Below, one piece after another: positions 1 through 4,992 of a stretch of 5,829 bases of DNA. This stretch comes from Phoenicibacter congonensis. GTDB taxonomy: Bacteria; Actinomycetota; Coriobacteriia; Coriobacteriales; Eggerthellaceae. The notes beneath the pieces are model-generated. The model was not told the DNA's origin and ran no database searches. It worked only from the letters and a program-made list of their open reading frames with translations. Position 1 is the first letter of the stretch, and each line of letters starts with the position of its first letter. The translations under genes and the position numbers were made by a program. The stretch lies in assembly GCA_030530045.1 (NCBI GenBank), contig JAUMVS010000069.1, positions 1,536 to 7,364 of the forward strand, given 5' to 3'.

Positions 1-41
1 AACTTTTAATCACTGGCGAGTGCGCAAAGAGGTGTAGCTAC

Positions 42-251
42 AGTGCAAGAATTGTGAAGTTTTTAACTTTTCAAAGTGAAGTTCCGAGTGTTTGAACTGT
101 GAAGCAAAAATGTAATTTTTGTCCATGAACTTTGCATAAAAGTTAATGCGAAAGTGAAAGAACAGTGAAGCAAAAATGAAACTCGAGTGAAAGAACAGTG
201 AAGATTTCGAGATAATTTTCCGTAAAATTCGGAATAATTTTCCGAAAATAG
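42..251. repeat. Degenerate 11-bp tandem repeat, about 19 units
   Basis: Reading the plus strand in steps of 11 bases gives units such as AGTGTTTGAAC (87), TGTGAAGCAAA (98), AGTGAAAGAAC (153), AGTGAAGCAAA (164), AATGAAACTCG (175), AGTGAAAGAAC (186) and AGTGAAGATTT (197). The phase holds from 87 to 251; a single extra base near 86 separates it from earlier units at 42, 53, 64 and 75. The best-kept part is an 18-base block at 153-170 and 186-203 (identical), with variants at 42-59 and 87-104. The right end (208-251) shifts to a 22-bp double unit in which ATAATTTTCCG occurs at 212-222 and 234-244. The last copy also forms a hairpin, TTCGGAA (228-234) with TTCCGAA (240-246). The period is too short and the units too varied for CRISPR. 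Role unknown. Confidence 0.75.
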
Positions 252-316
252 CGCAGAAGTAATGGAATAAACGCATCAATAAAGGATGCTTAAGGTGCTT
301 GCGCAGAGTTCGGCAG

Positions 317-346
317 CAAAAGAAAAACCAGGGGAATTGCCTGGTT
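317..346 (-). terminator. Rho-independent terminator of the gmk-rpoZ-thiI operon
   Basis: On the minus strand the sequence reads AACCAGG, a 7-base loop, CCTGGTT, then TTTCTTTTG. In plus coordinates the arms are 340-346 and 326-332, a perfect 7-bp stem, and the T-rich tail lies at about 319-325. Stem, short loop and U-run in this order are the standard intrinsic terminator. It sits about 92 nt past the thiI stop with no gene between, so it most likely ends the whole minus-strand operon. Confidence 0.85.
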
Positions 347-437
347 GATGGTAGTTTAATTCTTTGGATTCTGACGCCAACTCGACTTAAGTTGCTCTCT
401 TAAAAACTAAAACTGAGATTGAGCGTAAATTGAGTGT

Positions 438-1622
438 TTATACGTGATGAAGTTCAGCGTTATTGACGATGTCTTCGACCCAAGATTCCTCAAAAAACTT
501 AGCTTCTTCTTCCAAAACTTCAGCTAAATTAGCGTGAGTTTCTGGCATCTTTGGCATAAACAAAGTGCAGCAATCGGCTGCGTCTTGCGACGAAATTTCA
601 AACGTGCCAAGGCGAATTGCCTCATCAATAATCTCAAGTTTGTCAAAACCAATGAGCGGGCGAAGCACCATTTTGTCGGAAGCATCCTGCGTCGCAATCA
701 TGTTTTCCATGGTCTGCGATGCGACCTGACCAAGGCTCTCACCAGTAACAATTGCTTTTGCGTCGCGTTTTTCCGCCAGCGCATTTGCGACTCTAAACAT
801 GAGGCGACGATAAAGAACAACGCGCAGCTTTGGCGTGCAAGCAAGTGCAATTTTTCGCTGGTAGTCGCCAATTGGACAAACGTAGAACTCCTTCATGCAG
901 CCGCGTTTTGCCAGCACCTTGGCGATGTCTTCCACGAGATATTCCGAAGTGTCGCCAGTTTGAGGGCGGCCCGAAAAATGAACGCCGATGCAAACGGCTC
1001 CGCGCTTTGCCACTTTCCAAGCAGCAACTGGAGAATCGATTCCCGAAGAAAGCATGCACATGACTTTTCCGGAAGATCCAACAGGCAAGCCACCAACGCC
1101 AGGCTTCGAAAAACCGCAGATAAAGCACTGATTTTCAATGACTTCAACATTGACCTGTACATCGGGTTCGCGCATTTTTACTTTTTTATCAGGGAAAGCA
1201 TCACAGAGAACAGCGCCGATTTCGCGGTTCATGACCATTGAATCGGGTTCGAAATTCGTGTGATTGCGGCGAGCCTGCACCTTGAAAGTGTAGAAATCGC
1301 CAGCGTCTTTGAGCGCCTCAACAGCCAGCTCTTTCATAACGTCATATTCCGCCGCACATTTAAAACCAGCAGAAACACGCTGAACGCCAGGGATGGTTGC
1401 GATGAAATCAGCAGCTCGCATTTGCTTTTCGCGCGACGTTCCTTCCGTCAGAAAAACAATAATGCGGCCGCTAATGCGATGACAGGCGCTCACTGGGAAA
1501 TCGCCTGTCAAAGATTTGATGTTATTTACTAGCTTTTGCTCGAATCGACCACGGTTGTGGCCTTTAAGGCCAATCTCGTGATAATGAACAAGAACAACTC
1601 GCTGAAAATTTTCAGCTGTCAT
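438..1622 (-). CDS. thiI: ThiI, tRNA uridine 4-sulfurtransferase (short form)
   Basis: Cytoplasmic enzyme that, with a cysteine desulfurase, puts sulfur on U8 of tRNA to give 4-thiouridine, a near-UV sensor; in some bacteria it also feeds sulfur to thiamine thiazole synthesis. The 394 residues show the NFLD/THUMP RNA-binding part first (YHEIGLKGHNR at 14-24, THUMP to about 170), then the ATP-pyrophosphatase domain with the PP-loop LSSGIDSPVA (191-200), GESLGQVASQT (294-304) and a CCTLFMP motif (351-357). The C-terminal rhodanese domain of the longer enterobacterial enzyme is absent, as in Bacillus-type ThiI. The PP-loop has Ser193 where Gly is usual (SGGxDS). The start lies 3 nt after the rpoZ stop without a clear Shine-Dalgarno sequence, so translation is probably coupled. 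It is the last gene of the operon. Its partner desulfurase is not in the window. Confidence 0.95.
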   Translation of the reverse strand: MTAENFQRVVLVHYHEIGLKGHNRGRFEQKLVNNIKSLTGDFPVSACHRISGRIIVFLTEGTSREKQMRAADFIATIPGVQRVSAGFKCAAEYDVMKELAVEALKDAGDFYTFKVQARRNHTNFEPDSMVMNREIGAVLCDAFPDKKVKMREPDVQVNVEVIENQCFICGFSKPGVGGLPVGSSGKVMCMLSSGIDSPVAAWKVAKRGAVCIGVHFSGRPQTGDTSEYLVEDIAKVLAKRGCMKEFYVCPIGDYQRKIALACTPKLRVVLYRRLMFRVANALAEKRDAKAIVTGESLGQVASQTMENMIATQDASDKMVLRPLIGFDKLEIIDEAIRLGTFEISSQDAADCCTLFMPKMPETHANLAEVLEEEAKFFEESWVEDIVNNAELHHV

Positions 1623-1625
1623 GAT

Positions 1626-1886
1626 TTAGTGATGAATTGCGTCAATCGTTTCGGGGTCGTATGAAATTTCCCCGCTGTGAATTTCGTTGAAAGCAATTGT
1701 GAGAGGCTTCACGTTGCTTGCAACTGCGATGTCTTTAGCGCTGTCGGTGCCTTTTGCACGGTTGCGCTGACCTCTCATCATGTCAGTGATGTCATGAGCG
1801 CGCTGCGAAGCCATCGCACACAGCAAAAAGCGGTCGTTTTCTGATTCATTCAAGAGCTCATGAATCTTTGGCTCAACAATACTCAT
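1626..1886 (-). CDS. rpoZ: DNA-directed RNA polymerase omega subunit
   Basis: Small subunit that helps fold the beta-prime subunit and assemble RNA polymerase. The 86-residue product has the usual length. It shows the family's two conserved blocks: NDRFLLCAMASQRAHDI (17-33), matching the helix that contacts beta-prime, and KPLTIAFNEIHSGEISYD (60-77), matching the second conserved block. It lies 21 nt after gmk and 3 nt before thiI, and gmk-rpoZ is a very common bacterial gene pair, which supports the call. The start is well supported: AGGAGA at 1895-1900 lies 8 nt before the ATG. A promoter inside the 21-nt gap is unlikely, so it is probably transcribed from upstream of gmk. Confidence 0.93.
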   Translation of the reverse strand: MSIVEPKIHELLNESENDRFLLCAMASQRAHDITDMMRGQRNRAKGTDSAKDIAVASNVKPLTIAFNEIHSGEISYDPETIDAIHH

Positions 1887-1907
1887 TATTAAAATCTCCT
1901 GTACAGT

Positions 1908-2474
1908 TTAGTTTGCAACTTTCTTAATATACTCTTTTAGCTCTTGAAATGCAACCTCTAAATCGTCATTCACGATGACTTTTTCATAATTTTTTGCCTG
2001 CTCAAGCTCAACAACTGCAGCTTCCATGCGCTTCAAAATTGACTCCTCAGAATCGGTCGCGCGGCCACGAAGACGCTGCTCAAGAACTTCCAAAGACGGC
2101 GGTTCGATGAAAACACTGTGGCAACCTGGGCACTTTTTCATAACGTTGGCAGCGCCCTGCACCTCAATTTCAAGCAGAACAACGTTTCCGTTATTCAGAT
2201 GCTCCTCAATGTGCTTTAAAGGCGTTCCGTAAAAATTGCCGCTGTATTCTGCCCATTCCAAAAAACCGTTGTTGCGAACGGCCTCCTGAAATTCGTCGCG
2301 CGTCATAAAGTAATAGGTTTTTCCGTCGACGTCACCCTCGCGAGGTTGACGAGAAGTTGCCGAAACACTCAGCCAAACATTGTCGAGATCGCTCAACAGC
2401 TTTGAAATTAGCGTTCCTTTTCCGCCACCAGAGGGCGAAGAGATGATTACAAGTTTATCGAATTGATTGTCCAT
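1908..2474 (-). CDS. gmk: Guanylate kinase
   Basis: Transfers phosphate from ATP to GMP to give GDP, an essential step in GTP and dGTP supply and in GMP salvage; cytoplasmic. The 188-residue product has the full-length single-domain layout: P-loop SPSGGGKGT (13-21), GMP-binding segment TSRQPREGDVDGKTYYF (40-56), the second GMP-binding part EYSGNFYGT (76-84), LEIEVQGA (101-108) where many homologues have an Asp instead of the second Glu, and the arginine-rich lid RLRGRATDSEESILKRM (134-150). A CPGC motif (115-118) replaces the usual residues before the conserved FIEPPS strand; its meaning is unknown. It is the first gene of the operon and divergent from the redox operon. The ATG at 2474 has only AGGG two bases before it, too close for a normal ribosome binding site; see the TANNNT element at 2481-2486. 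Confidence 0.96.
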   Translation of the reverse strand: MDNQFDKLVIISSPSGGGKGTLISKLLSDLDNVWLSVSATSRQPREGDVDGKTYYFMTRDEFQEAVRNNGFLEWAEYSGNFYGTPLKHIEEHLNNGNVVLLEIEVQGAANVMKKCPGCHSVFIEPPSLEVLEQRLRGRATDSEESILKRMEAAVVELEQAKNYEKVIVNDDLEVAFQELKEYIKKVAN

Positions 2475-2480
2475 GACCCT

Positions 2481-2486
2481 AGTTTA
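2481..2486 (-). promoter_or_regulatory. Candidate -10 element for gmk, possibly leaderless
   Basis: The minus strand reads TAAACT followed by six bases (AGGGTC) and then the gmk ATG. TAAACT fits the TANNNT form of actinobacterial -10 elements, and the spacing would put the transcript start on or next to the start codon. I see no -35 hexamer at 16-18 bp. The overlapping GATAAA (2483-2488) is an alternative reading. This is a motif match only. Confidence 0.35.
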
Positions 2487-2547
2487 TCAAAAATCGACGG
2501 CGCGCGACGCTGCTCAGAAATGTTTAGTTTACCTGGGAAAAATTTAT

Positions 2548-2553
2548 TAGAAT
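2548..2553 (+). promoter_or_regulatory. Candidate -10 element for the redox operon
   Basis: TAGAAT matches the TATAAT consensus at five of six positions and lies 23 nt before the ATG of the thioredoxin-like lipoprotein gene. That leaves room for a short leader carrying the strong AAAGGAG ribosome binding site (2565-2571, 5 nt before the ATG). No good -35 is visible at normal spacing: TTAGTT (2524-2529) is weak, and TTTACC (2528-2533) is only 14 bp away. Confidence 0.35.
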
Positions 2554-2576
2554 TAGGCTTTTAGAAAGGAGCAAAT

Positions 2577-3143
2577 ATGAAAACTATGACTAAGAATCTA
2601 GCCGTCGTGTTCATCGCTATCGCACTTGCTTTCGGTTTTGTGGGCTGTGCGAATTCGGGCTCCGAAAGCGGTACAACATCAACGAAAGAAGGTAGCGACG
2701 TGAAATCACAGCTAACAGAACTCCCAAATTTCAACTCAACTGACCTTGACGGAAACCAGGTCACAGGCGACATTTTCGCACAGAAGAAATACACTGTCGT
2801 CAATTTTTGGGGGACATATTGCTCACCTTGCATCGGCGAGATGGCAGAACTTGCAACTTGGGCTAACGAGATGGGCGACGACGCGCAACTCATTGGCGTT
2901 GTGATTGATGCGAACGGAACCGATGCGCAGGAATATGAAACTGCACGATCGATTTGTTCCGCGAAAGGCGTGACCTTCACAAACGTGTGCGCAAACTCAA
3001 CGTTTAACAGTGCAATTTCTTCGCTGGTAGCAGTTCCAACAACTGTGATTGTTGACAGCAATCGCCAGGTCGTAGCTGGCCCAATCGTTGGAGCGCAGGT
3101 CGATACCTACAAATCGGCGCTCGAAGATTTGCTCGCGAAATAG
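2577..3143 (+). CDS. TlpA-like thioredoxin-fold lipoprotein
   Basis: Predicted extracytoplasmic thiol-disulfide protein anchored in the membrane by lipid. The 188 residues begin with a lipoprotein signal peptide: basic start, hydrophobic stretch at about 8-20, and lipobox FVGC with the lipidated Cys at 24. A Ser/Thr/Gly-rich linker (25-43) follows, then a TlpA/ResA-type domain with the redox motif WGTYCSPC (78-85; Cys82 and Cys85) and a cis-Pro loop at VAVPTT (Pro154). Two further cysteines, Cys127 and Cys138, could form a second disulfide. The strong AAAGGAG five bases before the ATG supports this start. It is the first gene of the operon; the next gene starts 12 nt after its TAG stop. Known relatives reduce disulfides in cytochrome c or envelope proteins. 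No cytochrome maturation gene is nearby, so the substrate is unknown. Family call is firm; exact role is not. Confidence 0.9.
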   Translation: MKTMTKNLAVVFIAIALAFGFVGCANSGSESGTTSTKEGSDVKSQLTELPNFNSTDLDGNQVTGDIFAQKKYTVVNFWGTYCSPCIGEMAELATWANEMGDDAQLIGVVIDANGTDAQEYETARSICSAKGVTFTNVCANSTFNSAISSLVAVPTTVIVDSNRQVVAGPIVGAQVDTYKSALEDLLAK

Positions 3144-3155
3144 CGACGACGCACC

Positions 3156-3329
3156 ATGGAGAAAGCTAAAAAGGAACTGGCTCTCTCATCCAAATCAAGA
3201 CTGACGAGCCAGGCGGGCATTTTCGCCATAGCAATAATCTTTATCGTTGCAGGCATTTTGCGCGGCGAACTCTACGTCGTGTTCACGCGCGCGGTCAACA
3301 TTTGCCTTGAGTGCATGGGGCTGGGGTAG
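3156..3329 (+). CDS. Small one-helix CXXC protein (CD1871A family)
   Basis: A 57-residue protein too short for many gene finders. It has a basic N-terminus (Lys3, 5, 6, 13, Arg15), one hydrophobic helix (about 21-35) and a conserved-looking tail, TRAVNICLECMGLG (44-57), with the CXXC pair Cys50/Cys53. This matches my recollection of the CD1871A family of CXXC-motif proteins, which end in a very similar sequence and occur beside TlpA-like and Fe-S membrane proteins. By the positive-inside rule the CXXC end faces outward, on the same side as the lipoprotein. It lies 12 nt after the lipoprotein gene and 3 nt before the Fe-S gene, in the same reading frame as both. No clear ribosome binding site precedes the ATG, so translation is probably coupled. 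I infer a thiol-relay role; to my knowledge no function has been shown. Confidence 0.85.
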   Translation: MEKAKKELALSSKSRLTSQAGIFAIAIIFIVAGILRGELYVVFTRAVNICLECMGLG

Positions 3330-3332
3330 AAA

Positions 3333-4202
3333 GTGAAAATCACAACTGAGGTAAAAAGAAAAGCTCTGCAAGTCGTGGCGTTTGGGTTTTCAAATGCCAA
3401 CGTCACTAATTTTTTCGACGGCACGATTTACAAAGGCCAGTGGAAGAATTTTTGCAACCCAGGCATGAATTGCTATTCGTGCCCTGCCGCAACAACGGCC
3501 TGCCCGATTGGCGCGATGCAGGCGGACGCGGGCTCCGCGCAGTTCAACTTTAGTTTCTACGTCGTGGGCTTCATCCTTGCAATCGGCGTGATTTTCGGGC
3601 GCGGCGTTTGCGGCTTCCTTTGCCCATTCGGTCTTCTGCAAGAGCTCATTCATAAAATCCCAAGTCCCAAAATCAAGCTTCCACACGTGGTGAGATATTT
3701 GAAATATGTCCTGCTAGTGGGCTTTGTTCTCGTGGCGCCTGTCGTGCTCACGAACTTCGGCGTCGGAATTCCAGCCTTCTGCGAATACATTTGCCCAATC
3801 GGCACGCTCGAGGCAGGCATTCCAATTCTCGCGGCGCACCCTGAATACCAGGCAATCATCGGTGAGCTTTTCTCGCTCAAAACTGCGATTCTCGTGATCA
3901 CAATTGTGATGTGCGTGCTAAACGAGCGCTTCTTTTGCAAAGCGATGTGCCCGCTCGGCGCAATCTATGGCCTGCTGAACAAGATTAGTGTGTGGTCGAT
4001 GAAGTTCTACCCACAAAACTGCGTTTCATGCGGAAAATGCGCCAAAGTTTGCCCGATGGAGATTGACCCTTCGAAAATCCAGAACTCGGTCGAGTGCATC
4101 CGTTGCCAAAAGTGCATCACCGCTTGCCACACCCAAGCCCTCGAAATGTCCTTTTTCGCGAAGCCATCGAACGACGCAGAAACTCCCAAAAAGGCTGCTT
4201 AA
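3333..4202 (+). CDS. Membrane 4Fe-4S polyferredoxin, NapH-like
   Basis: Predicted membrane electron carrier of 289 residues. In order: an N-terminal cysteine block at 41-57 (Cys41, 47, 50, 57, with NCYSCP); a membrane helix (about 73-88); GRGVCGFLCPFG (89-100) with Cys93/97; a helix (about 121-140); CEYICP (Cys150/154); a helix (about 183-197); FCKAMCPLG (Cys202/206); then a cytoplasmic-type double ferredoxin domain with Cys230/233/236/240 and Cys255/258/261/265, each CX2CX2CX3C. The CX3CP pairs next to helices are typical of the NapH/CcoG-like group of membrane Fe-S proteins. GTG is the likely start: the family's N-terminal block follows, and GGGG lies six bases upstream at the end of the previous gene. 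It is the last gene of the operon. Known relatives move electrons between quinols or ferredoxins and redox enzymes; I infer that it feeds the CXXC protein and lipoprotein here. Confidence 0.88.
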   Translation: MKITTEVKRKALQVVAFGFSNANVTNFFDGTIYKGQWKNFCNPGMNCYSCPAATTACPIGAMQADAGSAQFNFSFYVVGFILAIGVIFGRGVCGFLCPFGLLQELIHKIPSPKIKLPHVVRYLKYVLLVGFVLVAPVVLTNFGVGIPAFCEYICPIGTLEAGIPILAAHPEYQAIIGELFSLKTAILVITIVMCVLNERFFCKAMCPLGAIYGLLNKISVWSMKFYPQNCVSCGKCAKVCPMEIDPSKIQNSVECIRCQKCITACHTQALEMSFFAKPSNDAETPKKAA

Positions 4203-4211
4203 ATAATCGCG

Positions 4212-4233
4212 GAAATCACTCCAGAAATCACTC
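4212..4233. repeat. Short tandem direct repeat GAAATCACTC
   Basis: The 10-base word GAAATCACTC occurs at 4212-4221 and 4224-4233, giving a 12-bp period, just after the polyferredoxin stop. It lies inside a loose inverted repeat, AATCGC (4205-4210) with GCGATT (4261-4266). No U-run follows, so this is not a normal intrinsic terminator. Function unknown; two copies of so short a word may be chance. Confidence 0.45.
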
Positions 4234-4290
4234 ATCGCCCCCGTTTTGCAAAATTGTGCAGCGATTACGAAATGCGGTGTAGGTTGCTAA

Positions 4291-4317
4291 ATGTTGCCAG
4301 CGCAGAGGGCGCAACAT
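4291..4317. promoter_or_regulatory. Operator-like inverted repeat before the CmpB-family gene
   Basis: ATGTTGC (4291-4297) and GCAACAT (4311-4317) are perfect 7-base inverted arms around a 13-base spacer, 20 bp centre to centre, about two helical turns. A third GTTGC lies at 4283-4287, ten bases before the one in the left arm. The arms flank the spacer of the candidate promoter and the right arm overlaps its TG motif, a natural place for a dimeric repressor. A hairpin in RNA is the alternative reading. Confidence 0.4.
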
Positions 4318-4325
4318 GCAATAAT
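4294..4325 (+). promoter_or_regulatory. Candidate extended -10 promoter for the CmpB-family gene
   Basis: TGC followed by AATAAT (hexamer 4320-4325) is an extended -10 with five of six consensus bases. TTGCCA (4294-4299) matches TTGACA at five of six, but the 20-bp spacing is long, so the extended -10 may matter more. The transcript would start near 4332 and leave a short leader with the AAGGA ribosome binding site before the TTG start. Confidence 0.4.
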
Positions 4326-4340
4326 TAAACAATCGAAACG

Positions 4341-4345
4341 AAGGA
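4341..4345 (+). promoter_or_regulatory. Ribosome binding site that sets a TTG start
   Basis: AAGGA lies five bases before TTG at 4351. The open frame can be extended to an ATG at 4291, but that ATG lacks a ribosome binding site and lies inside the promoter/operator region. The added 20 residues (MLPAQRAQH and on) are hydrophilic and look unlike a membrane-protein start. TTG is therefore the better choice. Confidence 0.65.
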
Positions 4346-4350
4346 TTCAC

Positions 4351-4992
4351 TTGACCAACAAAGACCCAAAATTCACAAAGCAGAGCATCCGCGAAATTTG
4401 GCGGAACGACATGCAGCGCCTGCGCAGCTGGCGTTTTTGGTGTCACATGGTTATTTACTTCTGCATTTTCAGTGTCGTGGGTCACTGGTGCGAGTGGATT
4501 TATTGCAGCTTCAACGACTATTTCTTCGGCATCGTCGACCCGAATTCTGGCGTGTGGAGCGACATCAATTACCCATTTTTTGTCTACGGAATTGGCGTCG
4601 TGATTGCGTCAATTGTGCTCGTGCCCTACCAAAAAATGCTGCTGCACTGGCGCCAATCGGGCGTCAAAGCCGGTGCGCATTTCTTCATCGTGAGCGTGTT
4701 CGTCGCGATGGCAGCCGAGCTCACGCAAGGCTTCATCCAAAACCGCCCGAACGAATTCGGCGTCTACCCGCTGTGGGACAACTCGCGCCTGCCGGGCAAC
4801 ATTTTGGGGCAAGCGTGGATCGTGAACGACATCATGATTGCAGGATTGCTCTCGGTGTTCGTCTGGTTTATTTACCCCATCGGCGAAAAACTCATCAACA
4901 AGCTTTCCGACCAGGCGCTTTTCGCGCTCACAATCACAATCGCGATCGGGATGACGGCGCTCACCGTCTACGAATACACGACTTTCCGCTAA
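4351..4992 (+). CDS. Multi-spanning membrane protein, CmpB-type ABC permease family
   Basis: With the TTG start, a 213-residue membrane protein. After a charged N-terminus (1-27) I see hydrophobic segments at about 30-48, 76-92, 108-128, 155-176 and 188-207, hence probably five helices. Features recalling the putative ABC-transporter CmpB family are the GHWCEW motif (44-49), a YPFFVYGIG segment (74-82), and PLWDNSRLPGNILGQ (140-154), which resembles the WDYS...N..GQ signature of that family. The family name is historical: no ATPase or substrate-binding protein is in the window, so an ABC transport role is not supported by context. It lies 148 nt after the redox operon with its own candidate promoter, so it is probably a separate unit. 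Function and substrate unknown. Confidence 0.65.
   Translation: MTNKDPKFTKQSIREIWRNDMQRLRSWRFWCHMVIYFCIFSVVGHWCEWIYCSFNDYFFGIVDPNSGVWSDINYPFFVYGIGVVIASIVLVPYQKMLLHWRQSGVKAGAHFFIVSVFVAMAAELTQGFIQNRPNEFGVYPLWDNSRLPGNILGQAWIVNDIMIAGLLSVFVWFIYPIGEKLINKLSDQALFALTITIAIGMTALTVYEYTTFR

Larger units (their letters stand above)
1..437. other. Gene-free region with tandem repeat and terminator
   Basis: I see no credible gene here. The left two thirds (about 42-251) are a degenerate 11-bp tandem repeat, and 317-346 is a terminator for the minus-strand thiI operon; both are listed separately. Between the terminator and the thiI stop (347-437) is AT-rich untranslated trailer with one small hairpin, CAACT (378-382) pairing with AGTTG (390-394). 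Positions 252-316 hold no recognisable signal beyond weak continuation of the 11-bp spacing. A minus-strand open frame at 10-279 crosses the repeat, but it would give an extremely phenylalanine-rich product with no good ribosome binding site, so I do not call it. No tRNA or rRNA is visible. Confidence 0.7.

Noticed and set aside
42..251. Possible CRISPR array
   Set aside because: The repeating unit is 11 bp and degenerate, with no 25-40 bp constant repeats or unique spacers of even length, and no cas gene is present.
10..279. Minus-strand 89-residue open frame over the tandem repeat
   Set aside because: Its 11-residue periodicity follows from the 11-bp DNA repeat (33 bp is three units). The product is extremely Phe-rich, begins at TTG/ATG without a ribosome binding site, and lies beyond the thiI operon terminator.
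534..1241. Plus-strand 235-residue open frame
   Set aside because: It lies antisense inside thiI, which has clear family motifs. The translated product resembles no family and is rich in Asn, His and Arg, as expected of a shadow frame.
2561..3061. Minus-strand open frame opposite the thioredoxin-like lipoprotein gene
   Set aside because: The plus strand carries signal peptide, lipobox, CXXC and a strong ribosome binding site; the antisense frame has none of these.
4244..4253. Palindrome TTTTGCAAAA downstream of the redox operon
   Set aside because: Perfect but only 10 bases of mostly A/T with no loop; easily chance and not a terminator.
4291..4350. ATG at 4291 as start of the CmpB-family gene
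   Set aside because: No ribosome binding site; it lies inside the inverted repeat and candidate promoter. TTG at 4351 has AAGGA at good spacing.
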